Shown: positions 14,901 through 26,505 of the stretch, piece after piece
Layout of the letters: every line of letters begins with the position of its first letter
Position numbering within the stretch: position 1 is the stretch's first letter
DNA from: Lineus longissimus
Lineage: Eukaryota; Nemertea; Pilidiophora; Heteronemertea; Lineidae
Direction: 5' to 3'
NCBI RefSeq assembly: GCF_910592395.1
Contig: NC_088309.1
Span: forward strand, 806,501 to 870,500
Length of the DNA stretch: 64,000 bases
The notes under the pieces: generated by a model
Database searches by the model: none
What the model saw: the letters and a program-made list of their open reading frames with translations, nothing else
What the model was told of the DNA's origin: nothing
Position numbers and translations under genes: made by a program

Positions 14901-17900
14901 TGACAGAACACAGCCTATTGCGGCGTTTCTAAAACAAGCACTATTAGTATGTCCCATGTTAGGACATCGTGTCCCTCTACACAAACAAAATTGAGAGAGA
15001 TTTGTTTAACCTTCAAAGTAGTTGCTCCATTCTTCCCCCTTCTTCTTGATTGCAGGGCCGTGGTGGGAAAGGAGTGATTTACGTGTGGGCATCAGGGAAT
15101 GGAGGGGGTAAAGGTGACAATTGTAACTGCGATGGCTACACATCCAGCATATACACCTTGTCTATCAGCAGCGCTTCCGAAGAGTGTAAATCTCCCTGGT
15201 ATGCAGAGAAATGCTCTTCGACAATGGCAACCACATACTCCAGCGGGGCCATGAGTGATGAGAAAGTGGTAGGTATGATTCGACGGTTCAAACGTATTTA
15301 TTTGATGAGTGTTTTATCACACCTGACCAATAATCCACAGGTTGTCATGTTCTTAGGTGGAAAATGCCCATTCTCATAAGATTCTTAATTGACTTGCTCA
15401 GGTTCGTATGCATCTACGCCATGTTTAACTTTCACAAGATTCCTTTAGGCCCCATATAAGAGACAATCTTGAAATGATTGTACATGAATATTTACATGTA
15501 CACGAACAAAACAATGTCTTAACGCAGAATCTCATATCAAAAATCGTATTCGGATATCATTCTTGGTTGAAGAGGGTATGGTATGTTGGCTTTTCTCACC
15601 TGAATGGAAAAGCAGTCAATACAATATTTACTGAAAACTGTATCACCACTTGTCGTTGTAGGTGAGTGCCGACCTTCATAACAAATGCACAGATGCGCAC
15701 TCCGGTACCTCTGCCTCCGCTCCACTTGCAGCTGGCATATTTGCACTCGCTCTTGAGGCCAAGTAAGTTACAATTAGTGATCATACTTATTGGTAGTGCA
15801 TAAATATGATGTCATCATCAGAGACATTCGAAGGGAATAGGCTTTGGAAACGTTGATACGGTTAAACCGGTTTAGTTTTCAAAATGCCAACAAGTAAAGG
15901 AAATACCAACTTTTTAAAGGCTTCCCTGCTTCGCTGATTTGTTATTTTTGCGTATTTCGTTGTGTGATATTATTTAGATAGTCTAAGCAGTGTGTTGATC
16001 TCTTCAAAGTGGTCTTTTCACTTGATAACTATGATCCCTTGACGTTTCTTTCAGTCCAAATCTAACATGGCGTGATGTGCAACATCTTGTTGCATGGACC
16101 TCAGAACCCCATGTCCTGCTGACAAAACCCCCAAATCAACCATGGAAAGAAAATGGGGCGGGATTCTTGGTCAACAACCGCTTTGGATTTGGTCTCCTGA
16201 ATGCAGCACAGCTTGTGGACAATGCTGTCGGCTTCGTGACAGTTCCAGAGAAACATATCTGCGACATAACTGTTGACGCTGGAGAGAGTAAATTACCAAA
16301 GTAGGTTTTGAGGTCATTGCCTTTCAATGTTCGTATGACCGCAGAATGTGAGTTTCGACCCATTCGTTCAACATACAAATGGACGGTTGTCGTCTCGCAT
16401 CGTCTTATTCCAAACCTGTAAGAGAAGGGAGATAACAACTCAAGACGCTCTACTGCTACCCATCTCTCTGTCACTTAACCGCTGTCCTTTTATGTACGCA
16501 AATATCTGTCTATCGTTTTCAGGGCCATTAAATCCGGCAAAGAAGTCGTTGTCGAAATCACAACCACAGGTTGTAAGGGACAAGAGAACGAGGTCAACTA
16601 CCTTGAGCATGTGCTTCTCAAAGTTAATGTCAACTACACGCGTAGAGGCGATATCTTTGTCACTCTCTCATCACCTGCAAGTAAGCTAACTTTCAACATG
16701 ACGAAGCAGGGGGTAACTGGTAATTTAACTTTATCCTGACAATCAGGGAATCGGAAAGTCCAGTCAAAATTTCTTTTTCGCCGCGGAAGAATTACAGTCT
16801 TGCACCTGAACATACTTTCTTCATAATCTAAAGCCCCCACTGACGCAAAAGAAAAAGCCGGTGTGCGCAGTGGGAAAGTTGGGGGTATAGGCCTACGAGC
16901 ACTCGAAAGATCTCGATATGATGTTTATACGATTCTTAGTTGTGTTGTTTAGCATGTTAGTACTTGTAGGTTCTTCACAAGATTCCTCTAAGATTCTTAG
17001 TTAAGATCTTTCTAGGAATCTCCCAGGACGTTGCAACGATTGAACATGTGCACGAAACGGAATAAGATCTGAACTAAAGATTAGCGTTCAGGTGACTGTA
17101 AATAGATAGACACCTGTAATCTGAGACCTGCTTCTGTCATCGAAAAACATAACATAACAAGTAATCCAGTTTTTCAAAATGCCGGTATAGATAGCGATGG
17201 CGCAGGCAAGTTCGTCTTGATTGTCACCAGCAGGTCTGGTGTGGGTCGTCTCCAGCGTAAGCACGACAGAGACAAACAGCAATCTTGTTGTTTCGTTGAA
17301 ATAGGTGAGATGAAAACGGGTTTACTTGCCCAGAGGAACCGAGACTTCTCCAAGGATGGTTTCCAGGGATGGTACTTCATGTCTGTACACAACTGGGGCG
17401 AGAACCCAAGAGGCAAGAATGCAACCGACAAAAAGGGCGTCTGGAAAGCTACAATCGGAGACGGCGTATGTATAGTTCTATTCGTCCATGTACAGAATAT
17501 TTGTTGTCGATTATAGTTATGTGAGGATTCTCTGGTGGAATTCTTGGTCAACAGCGGTCAATAAACTTGTTTTTTCTTTCATCTTCAAGAGTGGTCATGG
17601 AAACGTTGGCAGCGTGTGGGGAGTGTCCCTTCACCTTCATGGAACTAAGGAGATGCCAGCCCATATGGAGAACGCTGCCGGCAACAGACGTCCATACAAC
17701 AAGGATTACAACAAAGTAGAGAACGACCGAGCAGTAAGTATTGTGAAACAAAAACGAAGCGAGACGAGAAGAGATGAGATGAGAAGAGAAAAAGAAGCCT
17801 AAGCATTCAATACATTCATCATCTTTCTCGTTTTGGTCCGTTTCTTGTTTTATTACAAGTCCCCTTCTTTTAAAACGAAGTCAAACCTGACTCTATGACG

Positions 17901-18636
17901 ATTGTTATCCTCAGTTAACAATCACCACTATCGCAACCTAACTTGTGTGTTTCTTTTCGACTTCAGCTTTCTGATTTGTTAGTTTGTGTTATAAGTGTTC
18001 ATATCAGTTTGCATGGCACCGGTTCATTACACACACGAACGCGTTAATGTTGTATTATTTTCTTTGCGTGACCTTTGCTTTAAATGTTGTGATTAATATG
18101 ATTCTCTTCCATTTCTTCACAGGCTGAAAAAAGATTGTCAACAAGTGACTAAAGGTTTGCATCTTTCTTTTCGGGTATGGTTTCAACAGGTGTTGGTTCA
18201 TTATGATACAACTTTGGTCCGTGTAATACCGTTAGTTTTGTAAACGCGGGCCCTATGATAGTTCAGAGATAGATCCCTCAAGCTTCTTGAATAACTTGTC
18301 ACTTTCTCTCTAACCTAGAACACTGGCGATGACTACTCTCCCACACAACCTCCTCTGAAGGCACACGCAACGACAAGTACGAAAACCCCTGCAAACAAGT
18401 TAGAAAACGCCATAGAGAAGCTACGGGAATACCTCGGTGATGACTACGACCTCTACCCGTCACCCAACAACAATTACAACAGTTACAGCTATGGAAGCGA
18501 CTACCCTGAACCACTTGATACCGACTACAGTGCCTTTATAGATAGATACGTACTACAGAATGATAGGTTAAGCGATGATGAAAAAGTAGTTGTTTTGGCT
18601 ACAATGAATAGGGAGTGGGGAGAAGCTATGCCATGA
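8974..18636 (+). CDS. PCSK1: Prohormone convertase 1/3 (PC1/3), 5' partial
   Basis: Subtilisin-like serine endoprotease that cuts prohormones after paired basic residues in dense-core secretory granules. Coding exons: 8974-9078, 11567-11701, 12038-12146, 12497-12534, 12906-12982, 13347-13435, 13798-13970, 15056-15268, 15662-15762, 16055-16300, 16523-16680, 17305-17465, 17590-17733 and 18319-18636. All borders are AG/GT, phases are consistent, and they join to 688 residues plus stop. Visible in order: prodomain with inner site RSKR and primary cleavage site KKRVKR; catalytic Asp in ILDDGLEH; His in HGTRCAGE; oxyanion Asn in ASGNGG; Ser in GTSASAP; P domain with RRGD. The Asn excludes PC2, which has Asp there. 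The wording around [22 protein letters not shown] and [11 protein letters not shown] is PC1/3 type rather than furin. The last exon is a poorly conserved acidic, Tyr/Asn-rich tail of about 105 residues, as expected for PC1/3. The signal-peptide exon is not in view. Confidence 0.95.
10966..11503. mobile_element. GGCAAGC-palindrome element, copy A (in PCSK1 intron)
   Basis: Both ends match the element at 22594-22838 closely: the left begins GGAAGTGACTATTTGGCAAG and the right ends CTTGCCAAATAGACCCGGCC. The right half is a string of roughly 30-bp imperfect palindromes of the form CCTGTTTGGCAAGC..GCTTGCCAAACAGG separated by A/T-rich linkers. The middle, about 11040-11340, is absent from copy B, so it is either an insertion here or a deletion there. 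It lies in the intron between the 8974 and 11567 PCSK1 exons. There is no coding capacity; non-autonomous DNA transposon is an inference. Confidence 0.7.
18123..18152 (+). CDS. PCSK1: Alternative short last exon of PCSK1
   Basis: A pyrimidine-rich tract ending in CAG is followed in phase 0, directly after the P-domain exon (17590-17733), by nine codons AEKRLSTSD and TAA. The opening AEKRL resembles the GVEKM that follows the NDR of vertebrate PC1/3, so this may be a real continuation and not chance. It cannot be spliced in frame to the 18319 exon by any donor I can see. Using it would give a convertase lacking the long acidic tail. Transcript evidence is needed to choose between the two ends. 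Confidence 0.4.
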   Translation, partial: AEKRLSTSD

Positions 18637-21600
18637 CGATTCAGTGATATTATCTGATTCGAGTTGAATTCAATTCTCATATTAAGTTAGAACCTAAGTC
18701 GAATATCCTATACGACTCTTATAAGATTCTTCGTTATTCTGAAACTGTAACTAAGAATTTTATAAGAATGGTATCTGTAGTTTCGACTAGGGAAGGGGAC
18801 TCTTGATATGTAGGCCTACTAACGTCATTGAATTGTCATCAAAATATTAATAGTCATTTGAGAGATGACTTTGGTGGTGGGAACATAATTAGCAACTATT
18901 TGAAAAAGATCTAAGAGTGATGATTATTCAAATGAGTTCTTCGACAGCGCTTCAGTACCCGGTTTCGACCAGTCAAAAAACCATCCTCTTCTTAGAGTAA
19001 GCTGGCAACTTCAAGATAAAAACTGCGCGGGGAAGCTGATTTTAGGCTCATCTGAAACATTTTGATGAACACCGGTTGATGTTCTTCTTGAACCTCATCC
19101 TCTATTGAAATAACTGCAAACTTCGTAGAATGTTTACTTTTAAAACACAATTTTCGTTTTACGATTTATACTCTTTTAATTCTGGTACCCGTAACATGAA
19201 TGGAATTCTTGGCGGTTGAAATGATTTTTGCTGATCCCATTATTGTTGTTGATTATATTGTGTTCTGTCTGTGATATCCTGGGTAATCAGAAGTCAACAT
19301 GTTAAATTCTCTTTGTTACACATTCTATTTCCTTTCTAAGGCGGTGACAGTCTTTCACCGCGTTCAGAGCCGCATTACAGTTGTGCTTACACATGACATT
19401 GCCTCCGTGGAGACACTAAAATCGGAATTATGAAAATCTTTTGGACTGATTACGGACCACAATAACATCACCCAAATAGTTCGCCAGTGGTGTTTTAGGG
19501 GATGGAAAGCAGTTTCTTACACCTTTCTTACATCTGTTTTGGTTTCCGACGTATATGTCGTAGCCGTATCTGATGAACCGGCGTCTGATAAGAGCTTTTG
19601 CGTGAGTTTTCTGGTCAGTGTCTCCACTTGATGGCCCCCACCGAAACCCTCAGCTTGTCCTGATTAATTCTCAGTTGTTACAGTAAATCAGATGGGTATG
19701 ATAAATCAAAATCAGATGTATGTTGATCACGTCCCTATTCTTCATCACTTTCTCTGGTGTTGAAACAATTGGTCTGAGACGGCTACGTCACGCTGCCTCG
19801 TCGCCAGGTTTCTCACGTACCTGACAACTATGATGCTCGAATGTATTAAAGCAGTGTGATCCTTGATGTGATATAGCCCATTTGTGCGGCAGTTGTATTG
19901 TTAACTTTTCCTTTATTCATTGGAATTAATAGCGAAAAATATGTTTTTTATGCAAAAACGTGCAGACTGATGAACTTCGGGCCGTGACTGAACCTCGTAA
20001 CGGCGAAAATCGACGTGACGTAATCGACTCGCACCAGTTGGTGTTGAAATAATATTATCTCGCTTGTGCTTTACTTTCCGTAATCCGCTATAATTGTATG
20101 GTCCACATGATCTCACTTGTATCATCCATCTGGTACTCTTCTACCCTTGGCCCAAAAGCTTGGTTGAAATCTTACTTAGTTTCGTGCACACGTACATGTA
20201 CATACGTTTCCAGTGCATAGTGCAGTGTGCACGAAACTAAAACGATCTTATGAAAATCTTGTCGGGATGTTTTTTAAAATGCTCTAATAAACTTTCTAGT
20301 TCGTGCTGGTGATATTACATCTTATGGCATCTGACCCTCTTTTCATTCCCAATACTTGTATTTCATATCGCTATCTCGGAACTGTGTGATCAACTTTATA
20401 GCAACAGGTATTTCGCGGAGATATTAGTTTTCTGGTTGTAGTTTAACTGATAACTTCACGATGTACCTTATGTCAGTTATGGTCATTCCCAAATTCAGGT
20501 ACGCTTCTATTTTCACCCTAAATGTTACCATACCCAGATCAGGAACATTGATCTTTCCGGATTCTTGACCGTCCTCTTTGACAGCGAATCGGGGATATTG
20601 AGATTAGAAATTCGGGACGATTTCAGTTTACCATTGCAAGCATGCAGCGCAGTTTATTGCAGCCTTACCTGATATCCCGTTACACCCTACCTGCCACTAA
20701 CGACAATGTACAATCCTACGCTAAGGCTGTCCAACGCCCACTCTTAACGTTCCTGATTTTGGAAACGCTCCTGCATTAGGGAATGACCGTCTTGATATGG
20801 TGGTGGTTAAATTGTAGTAGAAAAATATGTTTTGTTACAGGAATAAGCAGGTTATTCTACTAGAGAAAAATAAAGCATCAACGTCGAATGATATACTTTT
20901 ATCTTACTTAGTTATTTCATTAAGTAGTTTCTTCGGAGGTGAGGTTAACCCTGCTGAAAATGAAATCCGATTAGTGACAAATCACGTACCCATATGGGAA
21001 TGATCCATGTCCGTCCGTCCATCCACATCGGCCATATCCTGATTTGCGTGGTAAGCTCCATCCAATCTGATTCAGCTGCTACTACTGAAGGATACGGCAC
21101 CCAGTTCCCAGAGGGCGCTATATCTAGTAACCCTGGATGACAACGGACATCGTATCGATCAGCTACAGAGATACTCTAGCGTCTGTGCTTGACGTTCAGA
21201 TCAACTAGTTTTATCATGTGTTAGAGTAATATCGTATCAAGGATTTAGTGCATTCCGATTTGTTCGTATCGCCGACTTCTCGGTGCCGTTTCTTTCTTTT
21301 CGATGTAGTGCCTCGCCGTTATTACAATTCAACATTCACAAGGATGTAACTTTCATACCCTTTCGAACACATCGGTGCTACTAGATGACAGACACCGACG
21401 AAGCGTTGTGTAAGTTAACTATACCATTTTTCACGGAAGGCGTGATATCGTTATACACCATGTCACCGAGTTTTCCATAGTTGGGGTGAATCAGAAATTG
21501 ATTTGATTTGTGGAATTGGATTAGCACTGTAAAATTGTGGCTTCAATCACAATAAGAGCGAAACAAATATACAATTTGAAACGGCTTGTCTAGCCGTAGA

Positions 21601-22593
21601 TTGACGCATTTGCTTCATGTAATGGAGTACATGCATATCCACCAATATGTTATCTACTTAAGTGTTTGATATCGCAAAAGGATACATATTTTTAGTGCCA
21701 AGATGTCGATTCCTTTTCAGATATCTTTTCCTGTTTTTAGTTGCTGAACGTCGTAATACGAGGAGGATACATTTATTGTTCTATTAATCAAATATACTTG
21801 CAGAGCTGAGTTGAGTTTCCCAGGATGTCTGAAAGTGTTGCATTCAGGAATGTCATTATCAAGCAAAATATTACATGACATGATGCGCATTGTAAGTCCA
21901 TCAACTATGTTTCGCTTCAGTTGAACACAATGTTTTTGTTACCGTGATCACAGGGACAACAGGCAAATTAGGACGCCCTAATACCTAAGTAGTCAGTTCC
22001 CGATTCTTTTGTGCTGTGCTGAAGCGGAACCAACTAGATGACTGACAATACGTGTTAAGTCAGTTGAATTACCACATTGTGTATGACATCAGATTTGCTA
22101 AAGTAGTCCCTAATCACTTACTCCTGTATTTCATTATTATAGCTGATGTAGTGTGCATGTCCTCGCTCTTCAGGGCACGTCACATCAGCAACCAGAGCAA
22201 CACGTTTCTATGTGACGGTGATGATATCCGTTAGTCATCGTGCAAGCTGATTAATGATGGGTCAGAGTTAAATACCCATTGTCCATTGGCTCGATAGATT
22301 GGTGATACGTGTGCCCCAGGTAGAGAGATGCCTGGTCATATCTGAAAGCTTATTTTGCATTCTTAAGATGCTTATGAGTAAAACCCAGTGATTTTGTGAT
22401 TGGCAATAATGACCGGTGTTTGCTCCAGCCAATCTCTTCAAATAGTTACTAGAATACCTGACTTATTACCACCTTCAAGTCACTACACTAATGAGTAATA
22501 TGATTGTAACACCAGCAGAGGCTTGTACTTTATTTACTACATTTACACAATACCTTTCTATACATATGTAAAGCCGATGCAAAAACATTTTTA
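18637..22593. other. Intergenic / PCSK1 3' flank
   Basis: Begins immediately after the PCSK1 stop codon and presumably starts with its 3' UTR. No exon chain or domain is visible. The only structure worth naming is a perfect 16-bp inverted repeat at 20176-20191 and 20225-20240. AATAAA strings occur, but none can be tied to a transcript end. Confidence 0.5.
20176..20240. repeat. Short perfect inverted repeat
   Basis: TTAGTTTCGTGCACAC at 20176-20191 is the exact reverse complement of 20225-20240, with a 33-bp spacer containing CGTACATGTACATACG, itself partly palindromic. It could be a small MITE remnant or a hairpin; no gene lies next to it. Confidence 0.6.
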
Positions 22594-22838
22594 GGAAGTG
22601 ACTACTTGGCAAGCCCGGCTAACCAAACAGCGACTTTTTCTTGTCCTGAATGGAGAGCCGAACTCATTAATATTAAAGTAAAGTCTCCAGCTCGCCAAAC
22701 AGGGTAGATTTTTTACCTGTTTGGCAAGCCCGGCTGGCCGAACAGGGTGGCTTTTTAGTGCTGTTTGGCAAGCGGCTCTCCAAACAGGACAAAAAAAGAT
22801 GCCTGTTCGGCGAGCGGCTTGCCAAATAGACCCGGCCA
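22594..22838. mobile_element. GGCAAGC-palindrome element, copy B
   Basis: A 245-bp repeat nearly identical to the outer parts of 10966-11503. It contains three or four tandem imperfect palindromes built from CTGTTTGGCAAGC and GCTTGCCAAACAGG joined by A/T-rich linkers. It has no ORF of its own. Clear target duplications cannot be defined beyond the shared flanks GGAAGTGAC and ACCCGGCCA. Confidence 0.75.
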
Positions 22839-24027
22839 ACATTTTATAGACTTGATTCATATCGCCGATCAGTTGCAAGAATACGTTGGTGGTTCTCACA
22901 CTCCTGCATGTCTAGTGGAATGTACTTATATCTTTTTATCGCGATCGTATATCACTAACCAATGTCGTGATGTTGTTGCTTTCTAGCACCGTCTTAACCT
23001 TTCGTGACATATAGAGTATTCCTATCTTATTGATTAAAGCTGTCAGTTCACAAAGTTTGATGTCCCCCTGTGACTTCGACATCATGTTGACTAAATATCT
23101 AGCGACTCTATCAGCCTCAGCTCATCCCTGGCTGATACAAAGGCACTTGACGGGATTACACGAGGTAACTGGTAGGCGGAGGTGAGCTGGTTACTGGGAA
23201 CCATGGCAACAACACCTCCTATGTTATCATTTATTGCAATGCATAACGGTTACCTATATAATGATCTTTCCTGAGAGGAATCTAAGAGGGGTGTAATGCA
23301 TTCCTTCCACCCCCTCAATGATTCCGGCCAGCGTATTTCTACCACATTGGCCGATGGAGGCTTTACAATATTTAGAACCACTAATCGCTCTTTAAAACCG
23401 GGATACATTCTCTGTAAATAGCCATAGCGCTTGCTGGACCGGAAGCATGATCTCCTTGTTTAAGCTGCAGCCTCGTTCACTATATTCACATTGTGCATTT
23501 CCTTTAGGCCGAAGAATCTCGTACTGCCACTGCAAAGCGCTGCTATCATCTTACCATCAGTCACTCTACTCGGCTGATTAATCACTGAAATCAATGTCAC
23601 AAATGAATGGGTTGATTAAGTGAGCTCCTGATTCTACAAAGTGTAGCGGGATGTTCCCATTGTGACCAGCTGCGAAAAGAATAGAGATTTCTAAAATCGA
23701 TATTTACTATATCTCGTCAGACAGATATGAAGAATGCCAATTGCACCCAAAGCTTAGGTTACGTTACCATTGGGGCTGTTAAGCTATCGGTACTCCAAGG
23801 GCGTTGGCCGGGGTCCCCCCGTGTAGTGGGTTACATTGAGGTAACAGGTTCGTGAGAAACAACTCTTAAAGGAAAGGGCCCGCCAAAAAATGGGGAGTTT
23901 TGGACGGCCCGGTCAAAACCTTAGGCGGGAATAAGGTTTCATTGATAAATATAAGGAGTTTCAAGGCCCCCAAATTACTTGTAAGGTTCAATAGATACTG
24001 GCCTTTCATTGGTTTATCGTTTGCGTA

Positions 24028-24463
24028 TCATTTACATACTCTCATCTTGAAAAATATGACAATATTTACGATCACGTTATTGATTTTTGCAACATTTTCG
24101 GTAACGCGCCCCTTGCGGATCTGTAAGGTACCATTCGGATGCTTGAAAAATGTTAGTGGCGTGGCTCCATCTGCTACAGCTGTCACCGCGCCGGTGTTAG
24201 TCTCACGTCTTGGCGTCTGCACCACCCTTGGGGAACACCTCAATGCCGTTGGCGTACTGACGAGACCAGCGTCTCTAGAGGCTCCGACATTCGCCATGAG
24301 CAGTGACAGGTCACTTGGCTGGAATGGCCCCATCTCCTCTTCACTCATGTTCATTGCCGGCAATTCTGGCAAATATCTTGAGTCGTCATGGTTGTCAAAC
24401 AAGTCTTGGATAATATGCTGCTCCATTTCTTCTGTACTGTTCGGATCAGGGGCCTCGCTCTCC
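24028..24463 (-). pseudogene. Downstream half of an ORF split by a transposon
   Basis: Minus-strand reading frame with codon-like composition, rich in Glu/Ser/Pro/Thr and including FQPSDLSLLMANVG and KHPNGTLQIRKGRVTENVAK. It starts at the edge of the 831-bp element and ends at a stop near 24028; a donor-like GTATGT occurs just before the stop. The matching upstream half is at 25295-25536. Removing the element and one copy of its 6-bp target duplication puts the two halves in one frame. No domain was recognised. It may be a host exon or part of an older mobile element. Confidence 0.4.
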
Positions 24464-25294
24464 TATGGCAAGCCAAAGCGGAATTTATTCAAGACCGTGG
24501 AATTACTATTCAAGAAGTTAAATATATGTTCAAGACCAAAATATGTTCAATCCTGAATCAAATATTGTCAACCTTGAATCAAATATTGTCAACCTTGAAT
24601 CAAATATTGTCAACCTTGAACAAAATATATTCAACCTTGAACAAAATATATTCAAGACTCACGTGACCATATTCAAGACGCACGTGACCACAAAAATTGA
24701 TGACGTAGTTGCTCATGTTTTGATGCTTTACGGACTTTCCCGAACCCGCGTCCGGACTTTCCCGAACCCATGGTACTTGTGTTGCGTTTCGGAGCTCGAA
24801 TTGTTCGCACGAGGTTTTGACACATGGTTGTACACGTACCTAGCCGCCTACACCTGACATGTACTGTAATCCTACACATCATGACATGGATGCCGAGTGA
24901 ATGTCAGAGTCGATACATGTTTCACAGACATATCAGGCAAATTATAGGTTCAAAATGCGCAATGCCTGTCGTGAAACAGAACGCATCGGAAGTACCACAG
25001 ATTCTACGCTCTACGTCATCAATTTTGTGGTCACGTGCGTCTTGAATATGGTCACGTGAGTCTTGAATATATTTTGTTCAAGGTTGAATATATTTTGTTC
25101 AAGGTTGGACATATTTTATTCAAGGTTGAACATATTTTATTCAAGGTTGAACATATTTTATTCAAGGTTGAAAACACTTGATTCAAGGTTGAACATATTT
25201 TAGTCTTGAACATATATTTCCTTCTTGAACTTATATTTAACTTCTTGAATGGTAATTCTAAAGTCTTGAATAAATTCCGCTTTGGCTTGCCATA
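24464..25294. mobile_element. 831-bp foldback element, TATGGCAAGC ends, 6-bp TSD
   Basis: Terminal inverted repeats begin TATGGCAAGCCAAAGCGG and end CCGCTTTGGCTTGCCATA. The flanks carry the identical target duplication CTCTCC at 24458-24463 and 25295-25300. The arms, about 245 bp (24464-24708) and 284 bp (25011-25294), are themselves made of a tandem 21-bp unit such as TCAACCTTGAATCAAATATT. The central loop of about 300 bp has a duplicated GGACTTTCCCGAACCC. No transposase is encoded, so it is non-autonomous. The termini match those of the elements at 40381 and 45631 although the interiors are unrelated. Confidence 0.88.
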
Positions 25295-25536
25295 CTCTCC
25301 ACCGGCCCAGAATCCACCGGCGACTCGAAATCCATACTACTATTCTCTCCATTTTCCATTTTCTCCTCTCTCCAACTCACTACTATCGCTATTGACTGCG
25401 TAACATACACTAACATTCTTTCGCTATCATTGCTAACTTCATTTACTAGAACACTGGCCTCTTTGTAGCCGATTATGTAACCCATAGTGGAAACACCTGG
25501 CAGCGCCGCCCGGCATGATACACGTGCTACTGGCAT
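25295..25536 (-). pseudogene. Upstream half of the transposon-split ORF
   Basis: Minus-strand ORF with an ATG at 25536 and further in-frame ATGs, including one at MENGENSSMDFESPVDSG. It runs up to the element border. Inside the element the frame stops after about a dozen codons, so any product is truncated. The acidic Ser-rich beginning resembles the N-terminus of many nuclear proteins, but that is no basis for a function. See 24028-24463 for the other half. Confidence 0.4.
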
Positions 25537-25904
25537 ATTTATAACTCGTAGTAAATAAGGTTGTAAAAATATGCAAATGAGATGCCGTATATGGAAACCA
25601 TGACGTCACTAAGCAGTGCTTATTTCTGCTACGGGTGGCGCTGTTGCTTGCTTCTGGAGGCGCTATTCAACCTCTTTAAACAACTTGGTTAATCTAAGAC
25701 TAAATTGAATCTGCTTTATTATCCACAAACATGTCATATATGGGTTACAAATATGTACAGGATGAATGCAATTACTCTGATTGGTTCAGAGAAAGGGATT
25801 AAAATCAGGAATGGTAATTAAGTCGTCTCATTGACTGCAAGAGGGAGGAGCTTAGCGGCAAGCTGCAAGTGGTATAAACAAGCATGGTTACATACATAAT
25901 TAGC

Positions 25905-25965
25905 TGGCGGCGACACCCCGACCCACCCCACCCCACACACACGCGCGCGCACACCCACAACAACC
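25905..25965. repeat. CA/CG-rich simple repeat
   Basis: Low-complexity C/A run with alternating CACACA and CGCGCG followed by CCACAACAACCACAAC. It explains the hydrophobic Val-rich reading frame on the other strand, which is therefore not called as a gene. Confidence 0.7.
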
Positions 25966-26279
25966 ACAACCAGAAAACTCAAAAATACAGAAACTCGAAG
26001 TGCAGAACCCGCGCCGTCCAAAAGGAACGACACACGATCATTGCAGCTGATTTACTGGCACAGCCCTGACTGTGTTCAACTGAAGTATTGCCATGGCTTC
26101 ATTGGTTATTCTTGTCAGAGGGGTCCATTACTCGCCGTGTTAAACGAAATTAACTTGGTTGGTTTCACAGGCTCATTATTCCTCTTTTCTGAGCATCCGC
26201 AATCGTTTGAGGGTGATTGTCCTTTCTATCCAGTATTGAGTGTGGTGCGAAACCAGCAGGAGAAAGCGCTGACGCATTT

Positions 26280-26501
26280 GTGACTCGCTCTATACCAAAA
26301 CTAGGCGCTTGTCGCATCTGAACTTGACGGATGATACGGACTTGTTGTTCATTTCCCTTTTGTAGACCTTTTGTGAAATGTGACCAAATCAGTTTGTAAT
26401 AGATTTCACAAAAGGTCTACAATAGGGAAATGAACAACAAGTCCGTATCAACCTGTCGAGTTCAGATGCGACAAGCGCCTAGTTTTGGTAGAGCGAGTCA
26501 C
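26280..26501. mobile_element. 222-bp near-perfect palindromic MITE
   Basis: The two arms of about 100 bp are near-perfect reverse complements. The left begins GTGACTCGCTCTATACCAAA and the right ends GGTAGAGCGAGTCAC. A spacer of about 25 bp separates them. Flanks suggest a 4-bp target duplication ATTT (26276-26279 and 26502-26505). It has no coding capacity. Arm identity is high, so insertion or gene conversion is recent. Confidence 0.85.
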
Positions 26502-26505
26502 ATTT

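Noticed and set aside
8974-18636. Identification of the convertase as PC2 or furin
   Set aside because: The oxyanion residue is Asn (PC2 has Asp), and the catalytic-domain wording and acidic C-terminal tail without a Cys-rich or membrane segment match PC1/3.
25818-26033. Val-rich membrane-like minus-strand ORF
   Set aside because: It is produced by the CA/CG simple repeat.
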